This document shows positions 4,201 to 7,176 of a stretch of DNA of 7,176 bases, piece after piece. How positions within the stretch are numbered: position 1 is the stretch's first letter; the number at the start of each line of letters is the position of its first letter. The stretch comes from Candidatus Bathyarchaeota archaeon (lineage in GTDB: Archaea > Thermoproteota > Bathyarchaeia > 40CM-2-53-6 > RBG-13-38-9). Under the pieces are notes generated by a model that saw only the letters and a list, made by a program, of their open reading frames with translations, searched no databases and was not told the DNA's origin. The position numbers and the translations under genes were made by a program. Location of the stretch: NCBI GenBank assembly GCA_018396565.1, contig JAGTQO010000011.1, positions 18,885 through 26,060 of the forward strand. The letters are read 5' to 3'.

Positions 4201-7176
4201 GTGTTGAAGGGTCTGGCTGGAATATCAAGTTCTCATATAAAATATGTTGCTGAGTTGGAGAGGCGTTTCAAAGAATGTTACTCGCTTGCTGAGAGAGCTA
4301 GGTCTTTAGGGTATGACCCTGCACCTTACCCTGAGTCATCTGTAGCGATTGACTTGGCAGAACGCGTCGAAAAGTCTGTGGGACCCCCAGGCGTAGCTGC
4401 TAGGATCAGGGATCTCAGTAGAAAGATGCCGAGGGAGGAAGTGGCTTTCAAGATAGCCGAGGAGATAGCTCAAACCTTCAGTAGAGTTGGTGATGAGGAG
4501 GCTGCTGAGCAAGCCCTCAGAACAGCCCTTGCAATTCTAGGCGAAGGCGTAACTATCGCGCCTTTGCAAGGGATCTCCAGTGTAAGGGTGAAGACAAATC
4601 CTGACCATACTAGATATTTGGCGATCTATTTCGCTGGACCCATAAGGTCCGCCGGCGGAACCGAGATGGCTCTCATACTGGTTGTCGCCGACTATATTCA
4701 ACGTCTGATGGGATTAGATAGGTATAAGGCAATGGAGGTTGAGGCCAGAAGGTTTGTGGAGGAGCTCAGACTATACGAGAGGGAAGTTGCTAGATTCCAG
4801 TTTAAAGTATCTGATGACGAGTTATTCAATGTTTTCATGAAGTTGCCTGTTGAGGTGAATGGTGTTCAGACAGACCCTGTTGAAGTAGTCTCGTTCAGGA
4901 ATCTGCCGAGGGTCGAGACTAATGGGGTTCGAGGCGGAGCTCTCAGAGTAGTAAATGATGGCCTCATAGGGAGAACTCAGAAGGTCATCAAGATAGTTGA
5001 GAAGATAGGTATAGCTGGATGGAGTTGGTTGAAGGAGATAAAGCCTCAGATGACTGATTTGGAGGAAGCCAGAGAATTCATGTATCTTGAAGATGTTGTG
5101 GGTGGGAGGCCGATCTTCTCTCTTCCAGCAGCTCGTGGTGGCTTCAGGCTCCGCTATGGGAGGTGCAGGAACACCGGTTTAGCCGCCCTCGGAATTCATC
5201 CGTCAACTATGCATATCCTACGGGACTTCATAGCTACGGGAACACAGTTACGCATCGAAAAACCAGGTAAGGCTGGAATTGTCGTTGCAGTCGACTCCAT
5301 AGAACCTCCCATCGTGAAATATGCAGACGGATCGGTCTATAGGGTTAATGATCCTCAGATTGCAGCTAAGATGAAAGACTCGGTAACAAACATACTCTTC
5401 CTAGGCGATATTCTTGTGTCTTACGGAGAATTTCTTGAGAATAATAAGCCGTTGGCTCCCCCAGGATTTGTTGAAGAATGGTGGAGTGAACTACTGAATA
5501 AAATATTGTTTGAAAGATTCGGCGATATTCAAAGCGGATCCAACGCATTGGAGCTTGAAGTTGAGAGAGTAATCTCCTTCATAAGATCTCCTCTCAAATC
5601 TTTCCCAACTCCGACTGAAGCCTTAAAAATTTCAAGAAACCTAGGTATCCCGCTACATCCAAGATACACATATTTCTGGAGCAACCTCACTCCGGAAGAG
5701 ATAAATCTGTTGAGAATGGGTCTGTCAAGATCTATAGAAAAAATTGGTCACGAAGGCATGATCCTCGAAGATCTAGATGGCAAACTCAAAATTCTTCTTG
5801 AAAGAATATGTTTACCCCACATAGTTGAAGGCTCTAAAATAATTATTCCTGAGGGAGAGGTGATCTATGAATGTTTAGGTCTTGGAGGAACATGGAATCC
5901 ACCAAGAGACGCTGTTTCCGGTACGGAATATGTATCTAAAGCATCTGGAATACCCCTCAAAGAGAAGGCCCCCACTTATATAGGTGCAAGGATGGGCAGG
6001 CCTGAAAAAGCTAAACGTAGAGAGATGAAGCCGAAGGTTCACTGCCTCTTCCCAATAGGGCTGTCTGGCGGTCCAAGAAGAAACATAATCGATGCAGCAA
6101 AGGGCAGCGGTGTCGTATCTATAGATGTGGAGAGGAGAGTATGCCCCTACTGTAATGAGTCAACGCACATGAATATATGCCCTAGGTGCGGCTCCTCCAC
6201 ATTGATAGAGCGTTCATGCCCAAGATGCGGAAGGAAGGTCGATGGTGACGAATGCCCAGCATGTAAGATCCCAACCACAGCATATGAGAGGAGGGCTGTA
6301 GATATTAGGTTCCATTTAGAGTTGGCTGCTAAGAAGATAGGTATGGCAAATCCCCCTGAAATCGTTAAATGCGTTCGTGGAATGACCAGCGAATCTAGGA
6401 AGCCTGAACCCCTTGAGAAAGGCTTGCTACGTGCAAAGTACGACCTCTCAATGTTCAAAGATGGAACAATAAGATTCGATGCAACAAACGCACCCTTAAC
6501 ACACTTCAAGCCTGTGGAGGTCGGTCTATCCCTAAAGGATTTGGCTCGTCTAGGTTACGTCAGGGATGCATATGGTGTGGAGATTTCGGATATAAACCAG
6601 TTATGCCCATTAGAGATGCAGGACATAATTATTCCGGAGAGCTGCGCAGACTATTTCGTTAAAGTTGCCTCCTTCCTAGATGAACTCCTAGAGAAATTTT
6701 ATAATCTTCCACCATACTATAATGTGAGGAAGAAGGAAGATCTGATAGGCCACCTGGCCGTGGGCTTATCGCCACATACATCCGTCGGCGTTGTAGCTAG
6801 GATAATTGGATTCACCAAGGCTAATGTCTGTTTCGCTCACCCGCTATGGCAGGCGGCGAAGAGACGTGACTGTGACGGTGATGAAGATTCCATCATGTTA
6901 CTGCTCGATGTTCTCTTAAATTTTTCAAAGTATTTTCTGCCGAGAAAGATTGGAGGATTGATGGATGCCCCACTCCTCCTAACCCTCACAGTGAATCCTA
7001 ACGAAGTAGCGAGACAAGCATACAATATAGAGACTGTTGAAAGGCTGCCTTTAGAATTCTTTCATGAGGCTGAGAAGGGCTCTGACCCAAAGAATATTGC
7101 TAGGATAATTGAGACTATAGGTGACCGGCTTGAGGGTGAAAAAATATACTTACAAGGGCGGAGAGATCCGCATCTA
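4201..7176 (+). CDS. polC: DNA polymerase II (family D) large catalytic subunit DP2, C terminus off the window
   Basis: DP2 is the catalytic subunit of the archaeal replicative polymerase PolD and works with the DP1 exonuclease subunit and PCNA. The window holds 992 codons without a stop. Recognisable blocks are SVGPPGVAARIRDLS in the N-terminal domain, FAGPIRSAGGTE (around residues 149-160), VNGVRGGALRV, and ARMGRPEKAKRREMKP near residue 600. A double zinc ribbon has four CxxC pairs between residues 648 and 688 (CPYC, CPRC, CPRC, CPAC). The active-site segment HPLWQAAKRRDCDGDEDS has Asp892 and Asp894 matching the invariant pair D956/D958 of Pyrococcus DP2, followed by LLLDVLLNFSKYFLPRKIGGLMDAPL. 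No intein is present at the DCDGDED site that carries one in Pyrococcus. Roughly 100-250 C-terminal residues, including the last zinc site and PCNA-binding tail, are missing. There is no ATG near the N terminus; GTG 4201 is preferred, with TTG 4195 or 4204 possible. PolD excludes a crenarchaeal host. Confidence 0.97.
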   Translation, partial: MLKGLAGISSSHIKYVAELERRFKECYSLAERARSLGYDPAPYPESSVAIDLAERVEKSVGPPGVAARIRDLSRKMPREEVAFKIAEEIAQTFSRVGDEEAAEQALRTALAILGEGVTIAPLQGISSVRVKTNPDHTRYLAIYFAGPIRSAGGTEMALILVVADYIQRLMGLDRYKAMEVEARRFVEELRLYEREVARFQFKVSDDELFNVFMKLPVEVNGVQTDPVEVVSFRNLPRVETNGVRGGALRVVNDGLIGRTQKVIKIVEKIGIAGWSWLKEIKPQMTDLEEAREFMYLEDVVGGRPIFSLPAARGGFRLRYGRCRNTGLAALGIHPSTMHILRDFIATGTQLRIEKPGKAGIVVAVDSIEPPIVKYADGSVYRVNDPQIAAKMKDSVTNILFLGDILVSYGEFLENNKPLAPPGFVEEWWSELLNKILFERFGDIQSGSNALELEVERVISFIRSPLKSFPTPTEALKISRNLGIPLHPRYTYFWSNLTPEEINLLRMGLSRSIEKIGHEGMILEDLDGKLKILLERICLPHIVEGSKIIIPEGEVIYECLGLGGTWNPPRDAVSGTEYVSKASGIPLKEKAPTYIGARMGRPEKAKRREMKPKVHCLFPIGLSGGPRRNIIDAAKGSGVVSIDVERRVCPYCNESTHMNICPRCGSSTLIERSCPRCGRKVDGDECPACKIPTTAYERRAVDIRFHLELAAKKIGMANPPEIVKCVRGMTSESRKPEPLEKGLLRAKYDLSMFKDGTIRFDATNAPLTHFKPVEVGLSLKDLARLGYVRDAYGVEISDINQLCPLEMQDIIIPESCADYFVKVASFLDELLEKFYNLPPYYNVRKKEDLIGHLAVGLSPHTSVGVVARIIGFTKANVCFAHPLWQAAKRRDCDGDEDSIMLLLDVLLNFSKYFLPRKIGGLMDAPLLLTLTVNPNEVARQAYNIETVERLPLEFFHEAEKGSDPKNIARIIETIGDRLEGEKIYLQGRRDPHL

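Noticed and set aside
3137..4228. TTG start at 4228 for the TIM-barrel protein
   Set aside because: The extra 31 residues have no barrel-like sequence, cross the divergent promoter and overlap DP2. ATG 4135 has a Shine-Dalgarno site.
6862..6890. Intein insertion in DP2
   Set aside because: The DCDGDED active-site segment is continuous, with no splice-junction Cys/Ser block or endonuclease domain in the 992 codons visible.
5366..7025. Minus-strand open frames within the DP2 gene (5366-5548, 6147-6509, 6837-7025)
   Set aside because: All lie antisense to strongly conserved polymerase sequence and have no start signals or recognisable motifs.

Overview
The window reads as a chromosomal segment from an archaeon, most likely a non-crenarchaeal member of the TACK/Bathyarchaeia-Thaumarchaeota side of the tree. 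The evidence is the co-occurrence of a large PolD subunit (DP2, absent from Crenarchaeota) with an Elf1-type zinc-ribbon elongation factor (known from eukaryotes and some TACK/Asgard archaea). TATA-box promoters with little or no leader and purine-rich Shine-Dalgarno sites also fit. The lineage is an inference, not a phylogeny.

Layout. Positions 1-1275 (minus strand) carry an NAD-biosynthesis pair: nadE followed by a nitrilase-superfamily amidohydrolase that runs off the left edge. Positions 1298-1308 hold an AT-rich divergent promoter. On the plus strand follow the Elf1-like gene (1401-1652) and an 82-aa membrane protein (1738-1986). These converge on a minus-strand cluster of three genes: a TIM-barrel protein (3137-4135), a TatD-family metal hydrolase (2379-3125) and a 4-helix membrane protein (2030-2398), with gaps of 11 nt or overlaps. 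A short divergent promoter region (4136-4200) separates this cluster from the plus-strand DP2 gene (4201 to the right edge, incomplete at the C terminus).

Main discovery. nadE is broken by a UAG stop and a +1 frame change, exactly inside the conserved LGYFTKFGD segment. The cause is not a point indel but 34 extra nucleotides (779-812). They fold into a hairpin that, with flanking exon sequence, forms a bulge-helix-bulge-like structure. Cutting between the second and third nucleotide of both 3-nt bulges removes exactly 34 nt and restores the conserved Leu-Gly-Tyr-Phe-Thr-Lys sequence and a 290-aa NadE. This looks like a very short archaeal mRNA intron, processed by the tRNA splicing endonuclease, in a housekeeping metabolic gene. 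A T4-gene-60-like translational bypass is a less likely alternative, noted separately.

The rest of the window is ordinary housekeeping content. I see no CRISPR array, insertion sequence, tRNA or rRNA.
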